Shown here: positions 1 to 5,929 of the stretch, piece after piece | Layout of the letters: each line of letters begins with the position of its first letter | Position numbering within the stretch: the stretch's first letter is position 1 | Assembly: GCA_040755035.1 (NCBI GenBank) | Contig: JBFMBU010000249.1 | Span: 1 to 6,010 of the forward strand | DNA length: 6,010 bases | From: RBG-13-43-22 sp040755035 | GTDB lineage: Bacteria > Desulfobacterota > RBG-13-43-22 | Direction: 5' to 3' | Translations under genes and position numbers: made by a program | Notes under the pieces: generated by a model | The model's database searches: none | What the model saw: only the letters and a program-made list of their open reading frames with translations | Told to the model about the DNA's origin: nothing

Positions 1-368
1 TCGACAGCGAAGGATATGTCAACATCGTAGACCGGAAAAAGGATATGATCCTGACCGGGGGAGAGAATGTATATTCCACCGAGGTGGAAAACGTCCTTTA
101 TCAAATTCCCGAAATCCTGGAGACCGCTGTCTTCGGCATACCGGATGAAAAGTGGGGAGAGGCGGTTCATGCCGCCGTCGTATTGAAACAAGGGCAACCC
201 ATTTCCGCCGAGGAGATCATTCGTATCTGCAAAACCCATCTGGCCCATTACAAAGCCCCCAAGTCGATCAGTTTTTTTGAGCAATTGCCACGAACCGGTT
301 CGGGAAAACTTTTCAAAAAAGGACTGCGCGACCCTTTCTGGGAAGGACTGGAGAAGAAGGTGCATTGA
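1..368 (+). CDS. AMP-forming acyl-CoA synthetase, C-terminal part (5' partial)
   Basis: The gene enters from the left edge; its reading frame starts at base 3 and ends at TGA 366-368, leaving 121 codons. This is the mobile C-terminal domain of the ANL (AMP-binding) superfamily, which activates a carboxylic acid to an acyl-adenylate and transfers it to CoA in the cytoplasm. Visible motifs are the A8 hinge region (GYVNIVDRKKDMILTGGEN, followed by a VYSTEVE segment), the core segment AVFGIPDEKWGEAV, and the A10 motif PRTGSGKLFKK, whose GSGK lysine is the conserved catalytic lysine for adenylation. The sequence resembles fatty-acyl-CoA or aromatic-acid-CoA ligases. The substrate-binding domain is outside the window, so specificity cannot be assigned. 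No convincing hairpin plus T-run terminator follows; repeat DNA begins immediately after the stop codon. Confidence 0.93.
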   Translation, partial: DSEGYVNIVDRKKDMILTGGENVYSTEVENVLYQIPEILETAVFGIPDEKWGEAVHAAVVLKQGQPISAEEIIRICKTHLAHYKAPKSISFFEQLPRTGSGKLFKKGLRDPFWEGLEKKVH

Positions 369-735
369 GGGGCAAAGTGCGGTGCGCATGGGGCAAAGTG
401 CAGAGGGCAAAAAACGTGGCTCGTGTCTCGGGGCTCGTAGCTCGTGAAAACCGTAAGGTCAGGGGCATAGAGCAGAGGGCAAGGTAAAGGCGAGTCACGA
501 ACAACGAGATACGAGATACGGAAAAGGCATTTCGGGTTTCGGGTTTCGGGAAAAACCAAGAAACGTTCGTCGTTCATCGTTCGTCGTTCGTTGTAAAAAC
601 ATAACCATGGGAACAGGACTAACGGGATAGAGAAAAGAAGTTCGGCGTTCGGCGAAAACCTTAACCCTTGGACCTTAAACCTGAATACGAGCTACGAGCT
701 ACGAGTCACGAGATACGAAAAAAACTTAAACCTTA
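369..735 (+). repeat. Heptanucleotide-repeat intergenic region, copy 1
   Basis: This gene-free stretch of about 380 bases is made of successive blocks, each with a 7-base period but a different unit. In order they are: gggcaaa/gtgcaga-like units (370-411); ctcgtg-type units (419-446, four units); a linker with taaggtc (447-460); aggggca, tagagca, gagggca (461-481); cacgaac, aacgaga, tacgaga (496-516); tttcggg three times (530-550); cgttcgt four times with one variant (564-591); ttcggcg twice (641-654); aaaacct, taaccct, tggacct, taaacct (655-682); and atacgag/ctacgag/tcacgag, five units (685-719). About 45 bases near 594-640 look unique. No gene is supported here. Minus-strand open frames across it are a by-product of stop-poor repeat units. 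Its function is unknown; it ends just upstream of the TAXI gene ribosome-binding site. Confidence 0.9.
408..482 (+). repeat. 75-base dispersed repeat core, copy A
   Basis: This stretch aligns without gaps to 5592-5666 at a constant offset of 5184, with 71 of 75 positions identical. The differences are at 418, 419, 440 and 471. The longest exact match is 30 bases, 441-470 against 5625-5654. It spans the ctcgtg block, the taaggtc linker and the gggca block. Confidence 0.95.
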
Positions 736-742
736 AAAAAGC

Positions 743-749
743 AAGGAGG
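743..749 (+). promoter_or_regulatory. Ribosome-binding site that decides the TAXI gene start
   Basis: AAGGAGG at 743-749 is a near-perfect Shine-Dalgarno site. It lies 6 bases before ATG 756. An in-frame GTG at 750 abuts it with no spacer, so the ATG is the better start. Confidence 0.9.
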
Positions 750-755
750 GTGTCT

Positions 756-1748
756 ATGGAAAACAGAGGTCGTAAGGTCAATCGCAGGGATTTTTTAAAA
801 ATCACCGGGGCTGTGGGATTGGGAACACTGCTGCATTCCCCAAGCCTGTCCTGGGGGCAGACGAAAACCCGCCTCTCCATTGTCACCGGCGGGACCGGCG
901 GGGTCTATTACCCTTACGGTGGCGGTATGGCCGCCGTACTGTCCAAGCACCTGCCCGGAGTAGAGGCTACGGCTGAAGTAACCGCCGCCTCGGTGGATAA
1001 CTGCAAATTGGTGGCCGCCCAGAAAGCGGATTTGGGGTTTGTCATGGCCGATTCGGCCTATGACGCTTTTATCGGCGCCAACAAATTCAAGGAAAAACTC
1101 CCTCTGCGTAATCTGGCCGTGCTCTATTCCAATTTCATGCATGTGGTCACCCTGGACGGGAAAGGCATCAACACCGTGGCCGACCTGAAAGGCAAGAAGG
1201 TCTCCACCGGCGCCCCGGGGTCCGGAACTGAAGTGAAGGCCCTGCGGGTCCTGGAGGCCTACAATATCAATCCGGACAGGGATATCACCCGCGACCGGCT
1301 GGGGGCCAGCGAATCGGCCGGGGCCTTGAAGGACCGCAAAATCGACGCCTATTTCTGGGACGGCGGTCTGCCCACCGCCTCCGTACTGGACTTGGCCGCC
1401 ACGCCGGGGATCAAGATGAAGCTGATCGGCCATGAAGACGGGGTGGCCCGCATGATCGCCAAATACGGCCCCGTCTATTTCAAAGGCCGCATCCCCAAAA
1501 ACACCTATCCGGGTATGACGACCGACACCCCGGTGGCCGCTGTGGCCAACGTCCTGCTCTGTCATGAAAAGATGGATGCCCAGTTGGCCTATAATATTCT
1601 AAAAACCTTTTTCGCCCACAAACCGGAACTGGTGGCTGTTCATAAAGAGGCCAACAACCTGACCCTGGAAGAGGCCGTGGACGGCTCCCCTATCCCCTTT
1701 CACCCCGGGGCCATAAAATTTTTCAAGGAAAAGGGGATGAAGATTTAA
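756..1748 (+). CDS. TRAP transporter solute receptor, TAXI family (Tat-exported)
   Basis: A 330-residue periplasmic binding protein of the TAXI (TRAP-associated extracytoplasmic immunogenic) family. It captures an organic anion and delivers it to the TRAP permease encoded downstream. The N-terminus has a twin-arginine signal, NRRDFLK at residues 9-15, then a hydrophobic stretch (about 16-30) ending near SLSWGQ, so Tat export is likely. The mature domain starts with the TAXI-type LSIVTGGTGGVYYPYGGG (residues 40-57), continues with VSTGAPGSGTEV (149-160) and DAYFWDGGLPT (197-207), and ends with PIPFHPGAIKFFKEKG (312-327). Length is normal for the family. ATG 756 is chosen over an in-frame GTG at 750 because of ribosome-binding-site spacing. 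The stop is followed after 4 bases by the DUF1850-like gene, indicating co-transcription. Some TAXI proteins bind glutamate or other dicarboxylates, but the ligand here is not predictable. The signal peptide makes a purely cytoplasmic role unlikely. Confidence 0.95.
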   Translation: MENRGRKVNRRDFLKITGAVGLGTLLHSPSLSWGQTKTRLSIVTGGTGGVYYPYGGGMAAVLSKHLPGVEATAEVTAASVDNCKLVAAQKADLGFVMADSAYDAFIGANKFKEKLPLRNLAVLYSNFMHVVTLDGKGINTVADLKGKKVSTGAPGSGTEVKALRVLEAYNINPDRDITRDRLGASESAGALKDRKIDAYFWDGGLPTASVLDLAATPGIKMKLIGHEDGVARMIAKYGPVYFKGRIPKNTYPGMTTDTPVAAVANVLLCHEKMDAQLAYNILKTFFAHKPELVAVHKEANNLTLEEAVDGSPIPFHPGAIKFFKEKGMKI

Positions 1749-1752
1749 AAAG

Positions 1753-2226
1753 ATGCGAAACCGGGGTAGGAAAGGGGTTTTCAGCCGGTCCCTGCTTTTG
1801 GGGCTCTGTTTATGCTTCTTTCCTTCCCTGGGTCAGGCCGCCTTTCACCTCCAAGTCAGGGTCCTGCCTTCCGGGGAAATCCTTTGGGAACGACCGCTGG
1901 CCGTTTCCGAACCGATCATCCTGATGCACCGCAATTCCATCTATGGCGTAACGGTCCGGGAAACCCTGCAGCTAAAGGAGAATGGGGCCTTGTGGCTGGT
2001 CCGCATCCAATCCCCGAGTCCCGCGGTTCTTGAGTATTACGGTCTGGAAGCGGCGACTGCCGATTGGATCGACCTCTGCCGCCGGATCGGCTCTCTGCAG
2101 GTCCTGGTCACCAGCGCCGGTGAATTTCGTCTTGAATTTACCAACGAGGCTTTTCCCTTGTCCCAAAGGGTGGCGGAGGGGAGCCGGATAGAAATCAGAG
2201 CTGTCCCTCACGTTAGGGGACCTTAG
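1753..2226 (+). CDS. Small exported DUF1850-like protein of a TAXI-TRAP operon
   Basis: A 157-residue protein starting 4 bases after the TAXI gene, so probably co-translated with it. The N-terminus is a Sec-type signal: basic MRNRGRKGVFSRS, hydrophobic LLLGLCLCFFPSL, and likely cleavage after GQA (about residue 29). The body matches what I know of DUF1850: a short beta-rich domain with a conserved segment around HRNSIYGVTVRETLQL and a later AVLEYYGLE. DUF1850 genes are repeatedly found beside TAXI receptors and fused TRAP permeases, and its place between receptor and permease here is the strongest support. The molecular role is unknown; accessory or chaperone-like assistance to the transporter is only a guess. 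No strong ribosome-binding site is visible: the purine-rich AAGGAAAAGGGG at 1725-1736 is rather far from the ATG, which fits translational coupling. Assignment comes from motif memory and context, not a search. Confidence 0.75.
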   Translation: MRNRGRKGVFSRSLLLGLCLCFFPSLGQAAFHLQVRVLPSGEILWERPLAVSEPIILMHRNSIYGVTVRETLQLKENGALWLVRIQSPSPAVLEYYGLEAATADWIDLCRRIGSLQVLVTSAGEFRLEFTNEAFPLSQRVAEGSRIEIRAVPHVRGP

Positions 2227-2341
2227 ATAAAGGTCACTGAAAGTGATAGGGCCGGTCCTTTAACGCCGATCAGGAAGCGGGTAAGGGGCACCAAAGAAGT
2301 CCTCAATAATAGACAGGGCTTGATCTATAAACCAGCCTAAA

Positions 2342-2370
2342 AAAGATTTCTCCCTGCGGTCGAAATGACC
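2342..2370 (+). repeat. REP-like extragenic palindromic unit
   Basis: The core 2347-2365, TTTCTCCCTGCGGTCGAAA, is an imperfect palindrome: TTTC pairs with GAAA, then after two mismatches CC pairs with GG around a TGC loop. The complementary strand reads GGTCATTTCGACCGCAGGG and onward, a wording I recognise as a dispersed intergenic repeat in deltaproteobacteria and Bacteroidetes. It sits alone in the 205-base gap between the DUF1850-like gene and the permease. Such units are often linked to RAYT-type transposases elsewhere in the genome. It may act as a messenger stabiliser or attenuator between the two genes, but there is no T-run to make it a terminator. Confidence 0.6.
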
Positions 2371-2431
2371 GATTAGGATCAGGCAATTTCATTAACTTTC
2401 GGTTAACTCCCCTAAAGCCAAAGGATTTTAT

Positions 2432-4381
2432 ATGGCCGATTTTACCCGTCCCTCCCAGGAGAACCCACAGCCCCTGATCAGCGAAGAGAAGATCCAGGAA
2501 GCCCAGAAATATATCGAGGAAGAGGAAGGGGTCACCCGCCGGCTCTCCAAACCTTTTGAGATTTTCATCACCGTCACCGCTGTAGTCATGTCTCTTTACC
2601 ATCTCTATGCCGCGATGGCTACGGTGACCACCCAGATCCTGCGCGGCATCCACATGGCCTTTGTCTTTTTTCTCTGTTTCCTGGTCTTCCCGCCCCTAAA
2701 AAAATACCGTCACCGTCTGGCCTGGTATGACGTGGTCCTGGCCCTGATGGGAGTGGCCACCATCGTCTATATGCTGATTGATTTTGAAGAGTTCATCTAC
2801 CGGGCCGTAACTCCTACTTTCTGGGACAAGGCCTTCGGCATCGTCTTCATCCTCCTGGTCCTGGAGATCGTCCGCCGGGCTACCGGCTGGATCATGCCCC
2901 TGGTCTGTCTGTCGTTTCTGGCTTATGCCTTTCTCGGGCCTTGGCTGCCCTCCCCCTGGACCCATCGCGGCTATGATCTGGAGCGCATCGTCGGCCATAT
3001 GTATATGACCCTGGAGGGAATTTTCGGCGTCCCTATCGACGTCTCAGCCACCTTCATCATCCTTTTCACCATTTACGGGGCCTTTCTGGAATATTCAGGG
3101 GCCGGAAAATTCTTCATTGACTTTTCCTTTGCCGCCATGGGCCGAAAGCCCACCGGGGCCGGAAGAACGGTGACCCTGGCCTCCTTCCTCCTCGGGGGAC
3201 CTTCCGGCAGCGGGGTAGCCACCACCGTCACCCTGGGATCGGTAGCCTGGCCCATGCTGGCCAAGGCCGGATACGACAAGGAATCCGGGGGAGGGTTGCT
3301 CTCCGCCGGCGGCATCGGGGCCATCATTTCCCCGCCGGTCCTGGGGGCCGCCGCCTTTCTTATCGCCGAAATCCTGAAAATCTCTTATCTGGATGTCCTG
3401 CGCATGGCGGTTCTGCCAACCTTGCTCTATTACCTCTCCATTTTTTTAATGGTGGAATTCGATGCCAAAAAATTCGGGGCCCAGGATGTGCAACTCGATG
3501 AAGAAATCGGGTTATGGCAGTTGACCCGACGCTATTGGTACCATTTCACCTCCCTGATCGCCATCGTGGTCCTCATGGTCTGGGGGTTCACCCCTATCCT
3601 GAGCGTTTTTTACGCCATCGTCATCGCCTTTGCCGTCAGCTTTTTCCGTTCGGACACGGCCCTCAAACCCGGAAAACTCATCGCCGCCCTTCGTTCCGGC
3701 TCCATAGGCGTCCTGGGCGTGGCCGCCACCTGCGCCAGTGCCGGTATCATCGTCGGGGTGGTCACCCTTACCGGGCTGGGCCTGAAGTTCAGTTCCATTG
3801 TCATTGCCTATGCAGGGGGAAACCTGTTCCTGACCTGTGTCTTTACCGGCCTGCTGATGTGGGTCATCGGGTTGGCCGTGCCGGTGACGGCCTCGTATAT
3901 CATCGGGGCCGTTATCGCCGCCCCGGCCCTGATTATGCTGAAGGTCCCTGATTTCGCGGCGCACATGTTCATCTTTTACTATGCCGTCCTTTCTGAGGTT
4001 TCTCCGCCCACGGCCCTTTCTCCCTTCGCCGCCGCGGCCCTCACCGGGGGCAATCCCTTTAAAACAACTTTGATGGCCTGGAAATACACCCTCCCGGCCT
4101 TTATCGTCCCCTTCATGTTCACCCTGCACCCCAACGGCGTCGGATTACTGCTTTCCGGTCCCTGGCCCAATATTATCTGGACCGGCCTGACCTCAATGAT
4201 CGGTATCGCCGCCCTGGCCGGTGGCGTGGATGGCTGGCTGCTGAAACGGGCCACCATCGGGGAACGAGGCCTTTTGATTATCTCCGGGCTGTTGCTGGTC
4301 TATTCTTATTGGGTCTTCGATCTGGTCGGCCTTGGATTGGTTTTGCTGGTCCTCATCCTTCAAAAATCCAGACCGTCGTGA
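2432..4381 (+). CDS. TRAP transporter permease, fused 4TM/12TM (DctQM-type) protein
   Basis: A 649-residue inner-membrane protein joining the small DctQ-like and large DctM-like TRAP subunits, the form normally paired with TAXI receptors. It imports the receptor-bound substrate using an ion gradient (Na+ or H+). After a charged cytoplasmic N-terminus (residues 1-40), hydrophobic segments begin near 44-60, 73-88, 100-116 and 133-148. LRGIHMAF at 70-77 fits the typical start of this fusion family. DctM-half signatures are GGPSGSGVATTVTLGS (255-270), ISPPVLGAAAFLIAE (299-313), the second-repeat AVPVTASYIIGA (482-493) and FYYAVLSEVSPPTALSPFAAA (515-535). ATG 2432 has AAAGGA at 2420-2425, 6 bases upstream. 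The 205-base gap before it is larger than usual for a tight operon and carries a REP-like unit. Length is typical and no frameshift is seen. Confidence 0.95.
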   Translation: MADFTRPSQENPQPLISEEKIQEAQKYIEEEEGVTRRLSKPFEIFITVTAVVMSLYHLYAAMATVTTQILRGIHMAFVFFLCFLVFPPLKKYRHRLAWYDVVLALMGVATIVYMLIDFEEFIYRAVTPTFWDKAFGIVFILLVLEIVRRATGWIMPLVCLSFLAYAFLGPWLPSPWTHRGYDLERIVGHMYMTLEGIFGVPIDVSATFIILFTIYGAFLEYSGAGKFFIDFSFAAMGRKPTGAGRTVTLASFLLGGPSGSGVATTVTLGSVAWPMLAKAGYDKESGGGLLSAGGIGAIISPPVLGAAAFLIAEILKISYLDVLRMAVLPTLLYYLSIFLMVEFDAKKFGAQDVQLDEEIGLWQLTRRYWYHFTSLIAIVVLMVWGFTPILSVFYAIVIAFAVSFFRSDTALKPGKLIAALRSGSIGVLGVAATCASAGIIVGVVTLTGLGLKFSSIVIAYAGGNLFLTCVFTGLLMWVIGLAVPVTASYIIGAVIAAPALIMLKVPDFAAHMFIFYYAVLSEVSPPTALSPFAAAALTGGNPFKTTLMAWKYTLPAFIVPFMFTLHPNGVGLLLSGPWPNIIWTGLTSMIGIAALAGGVDGWLLKRATIGERGLLIISGLLLVYSYWVFDLVGLGLVLLVLILQKSRPS

Positions 4382-4408
4382 AAACCTGTTTTTTTCTGGA
4401 ATAGAAGG

Positions 4409-4437
4409 TTGACAGACGGTCCATGATTTTGTAATCT
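4409..4437 (+). promoter_or_regulatory. Predicted sigma70-type promoter for fabH
   Basis: TTGACA at 4409-4414, a perfect -35 consensus, is followed by a 17-base spacer and TAATCT at 4432-4437 as the -10. It lies in the gap after the permease, so fabH is probably transcribed independently. The start site would be near 4444, giving a leader of about 135 bases. Confidence 0.6.
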
Positions 4438-4461
4438 CAAACAAAATTATATTTATCGGCG

Positions 4462-4578
4462 ATGCGTTTTTTCACAAAGGAACACTACAGGGCCGTCAGA
4501 CATTACTTGTTATTGAGCCGCAACTTCCTAATCTATATCTTGGAATATCCGCTTTCAACCGCAGAAGGGGTAATGTGA
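4462..4578 (+). CDS. Possible 38-codon small ORF upstream of fabH
   Basis: ATG 4462 opens a frame of 38 codons ending at TGA 4576-4578, one base before the fabH start. The peptide begins MRFFTKEHYRAVRHY and has a hydrophobic middle (LLLSRNFLIYILEYPL). No Shine-Dalgarno site is visible before ATG 4462, and codon third positions are less GC-rich than in the neighbouring genes, so it may be chance. The case for it is position: it fills most of the predicted fabH leader and would allow translational coupling. It could also be the remnant of a longer gene. I do not recognise the peptide. Confidence 0.2.
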   Translation: MRFFTKEHYRAVRHYLLLSRNFLIYILEYPLSTAEGVM

Positions 4579-4579
4579 G

Positions 4580-5563
4580 ATGCCGATTCATATTCAGGGA
4601 ACCGGAAGCTATGTGCCTCCGAAGGTACTGCATAACCGTGATATCGAGACTATTTTAGACACCACCGACGAATGGATAATCCAGCGTACGGGGATCCGGG
4701 AAAGGCGCATAGCCGATCCCGAGGTGGCGGCTTCCGATCTGGCCCTGGAGGCTTCAAAAGGGGCTTTGGAAATGGCCGGAAAGAAAGCGGATGATATTCA
4801 ATTAATAATCATGGCCACCATAACCCCGGACACGCATTGTCCGGCCGCGGCCAACTGGCTCCAGGCCAAATTGCCGGCCCCCCAGGCGGTTACTTTTGAC
4901 GTGACCGCCGCCTGTTCCGGTTTCATTTTTGCCCTGAATGTAGCCGAACAGTATTTGAAGGCCGGAACCGTAAAAAACGTATTGGTGGTGGCCTCTGAAA
5001 TTATGACCCGGACCCTGAACTGGAAAGACCGGTCCACGGCCATCCTCTGGGGAGACGGGGCCGGAGCGGCTTTTTTAACGCTGGATGGGAGTAACCCGCA
5101 AATCCTTTCCACCCATATCCATACCGATGGGGCCGGTGGAATGAATCTGCTTATGCCCGGCGGGGGTTCCAAGACCACCCCTATCTCCCACGATAGCGTT
5201 GACAAAGACCTTCATACCCTGAAGCTGATCGAAGCCAGCGCTTCGGTCCGGGTGGCCGTTAAACACTTCGCCGATTCCTGCCATGAAGCGGTTGAGGCCA
5301 ATGGGATTTCCATGAAGGATATCGACTGGGTCATCCCCCATCAAGCCAATCTGCGCATGATCCAATCCCTGGCTAAACGACTCGATCTGCCCATGGAAAA
5401 ATTTTTTATGACCATAGAAAAATACGGCAATATTTCTTCCGCTTCGGTAGCCATCGCCCTCGATGAAGCGGTGCGTTCCGCTGCCGTACAAAAAGGGCAG
5501 TTGGTCCTTTTAACCGCCTTCGGCGGCGGTCTGACCTGGGGCAGCGCCCTGATACGGTGGTAA
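4580..5563 (+). CDS. fabH: Beta-ketoacyl-ACP synthase III (KAS III)
   Basis: A 327-residue FabH, which condenses an acyl-CoA (acetyl-CoA in the classic enzyme) with malonyl-ACP to start type II fatty acid synthesis in the cytoplasm. The catalytic triad is visible: Cys112 in TAACSGF, His254 in PHQAN and Asn284 in YGNISSAS. CoA-site residues known from E. coli FabH are kept: Trp32 (DEWI), Arg36 (RTGIRER) and Arg151 (DRST). The GDGAGAA motif (158-164) and the C-terminal FGGGLTWGSAL are typical. ATG 4580 follows AGAAGGGG (4563-4570) by 9 bases, and an in-frame TAA at 4571 rules out an upstream start. Oddities: it stands without plsX, fabD, fabG or acpP, and the usual EVFK segment reads SVR (222-224), with Val at the place of E. 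coli Phe213. This may be a paralogue with a different acyl-CoA primer, but that is inference. Confidence 0.95.
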   Translation: MPIHIQGTGSYVPPKVLHNRDIETILDTTDEWIIQRTGIRERRIADPEVAASDLALEASKGALEMAGKKADDIQLIIMATITPDTHCPAAANWLQAKLPAPQAVTFDVTAACSGFIFALNVAEQYLKAGTVKNVLVVASEIMTRTLNWKDRSTAILWGDGAGAAFLTLDGSNPQILSTHIHTDGAGGMNLLMPGGGSKTTPISHDSVDKDLHTLKLIEASASVRVAVKHFADSCHEAVEANGISMKDIDWVIPHQANLRMIQSLAKRLDLPMEKFFMTIEKYGNISSASVAIALDEAVRSAAVQKGQLVLLTAFGGGLTWGSALIRW

Positions 5564-5591
5564 AAAGGAATACCGTTCGTCGTTCAGAAAA

Positions 5592-5666
5592 CAAAAAACG
5601 TAACTCGTGTCTCGGGGCTCGTATCTCGTGAAAACCGTAAGGTCAGGGGCATAGGGCAGAGGGCAA
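5592..5666 (+). repeat. 75-base dispersed repeat core, copy B
   Basis: It matches 408-482 at 71 of 75 positions without gaps and in the same orientation. It directly precedes a further diverged partial copy at 5671-5712. Confidence 0.95.
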
Positions 5667-5670
5667 TGGG

Positions 5671-5712
5671 CAAAAAACGTGACTTGTGTCTCGGGGTTCG
5701 TAGCTCGTGAAA
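5671..5712 (+). repeat. Partial third copy of the dispersed repeat core
   Basis: It aligns to 408-449 with 39 of 42 positions identical; the three differences correspond to 419, 421 and 434. It lies in tandem behind copy B, showing local duplication within the second region. Confidence 0.9.
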
Positions 5713-5915
5713 TGCAGAGAGCAGAAAGCAGAGAGCGGAGAGACGATTTCGAGTTGCGGGTTGCGGGATAAAACAAAGGACCGTTCGTCGTTCAGCGTTC
5801 GTCGTTCGTCGTTCGTGGAAAACCTTATACCTTGGACTTTAAACCTGACTTCATGATACGAGATACGAGATACGAGATACGATTCACGAGTCACGAGATA
5901 CGTTATTATAAAAAA

Positions 5916-5922
5916 AAGGAGA
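5916..5922 (+). promoter_or_regulatory. Ribosome-binding site of ppdK
   Basis: AAGGAGA at 5916-5922 lies 7 bases before ATG 5930. An ATG at 5922 within the same site opens only a two-codon frame (ATG AGA TAA) whose stop overlaps the ppdK start, so it is not the gene start. Confidence 0.85.
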
Positions 5923-5929
5923 TGAGATA

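Larger units (their letters stand above)
5566..5905 (+). repeat. Heptanucleotide-repeat intergenic region, copy 2
   Basis: The 366-base gap after fabH holds no supported gene and is the same kind of 7-base-period mosaic as the region before the TAXI gene. Blocks in order: a short cgttcgt start (5575-5588); ctcgtg units (5603-5630); the taaggtc linker; aggggca, tagggca, gagggca, atgggca (5645-5672); a second ctcgtg-type copy (5671-5712); gcagaga four units (5714-5741); tttcgag, ttgcggg, ttgcggg (5747-5767); cgttcgt five units (5782-5816); aaaacct, tatacct, tggactt, taaacct (5819-5846); and atacgag/tcacgag, seven units (5856-5904). The order of shared blocks matches copy 1. The last unit ends about a dozen bases before the ribosome-binding site of the next gene. 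Open frames on the minus strand here are repeat artefacts. Confidence 0.9.

Noticed and set aside
369..735. CRISPR array.
   Set aside because: Units are 7 bases, in direct tandem without spacers, and change family along the region; CRISPR repeats are longer and separated by unique spacers of even length.
750..755. GTG at 750 as the TAXI gene start, adding two residues.
   Set aside because: It directly abuts AAGGAGG with no spacer; ATG 756 has an ideal 6-base spacing.
795..1565. A 256-codon minus-strand frame opposite the TAXI gene.
   Set aside because: Composition is a codon-bias shadow, and the + strand frame has clear TAXI family motifs and a signal peptide.
2229..2261. Small stems (TCACT-gaa-AGTGA at 2234-2246, enclosed by AAAGG/CCTTT) after the DUF1850-like stop as an intrinsic terminator.
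   Set aside because: The stems are short and AT-rich and no T-tract follows, so termination is not supported.
3512..4129. A 205-codon minus-strand frame and a + strand frame at 3514-3951 inside the permease gene.
   Set aside because: Both overlap well-supported membrane-protein coding sequence and give low-complexity charged peptides with no recognisable domain.
4371..4421. Inverted repeat GACCGTC (4371-4377) / GACGGTC (4415-4421) as a terminator for the permease gene.
   Set aside because: Only 7 bp with a loop of 37 bases, and the T-run lies inside the loop, not after the stem.
5510..5894. Minus-strand frames across the second repeat region as candidate genes.
   Set aside because: They are translations of heptanucleotide repeats, repeat the same peptides as the frame at 248-577, and partly overlap fabH.
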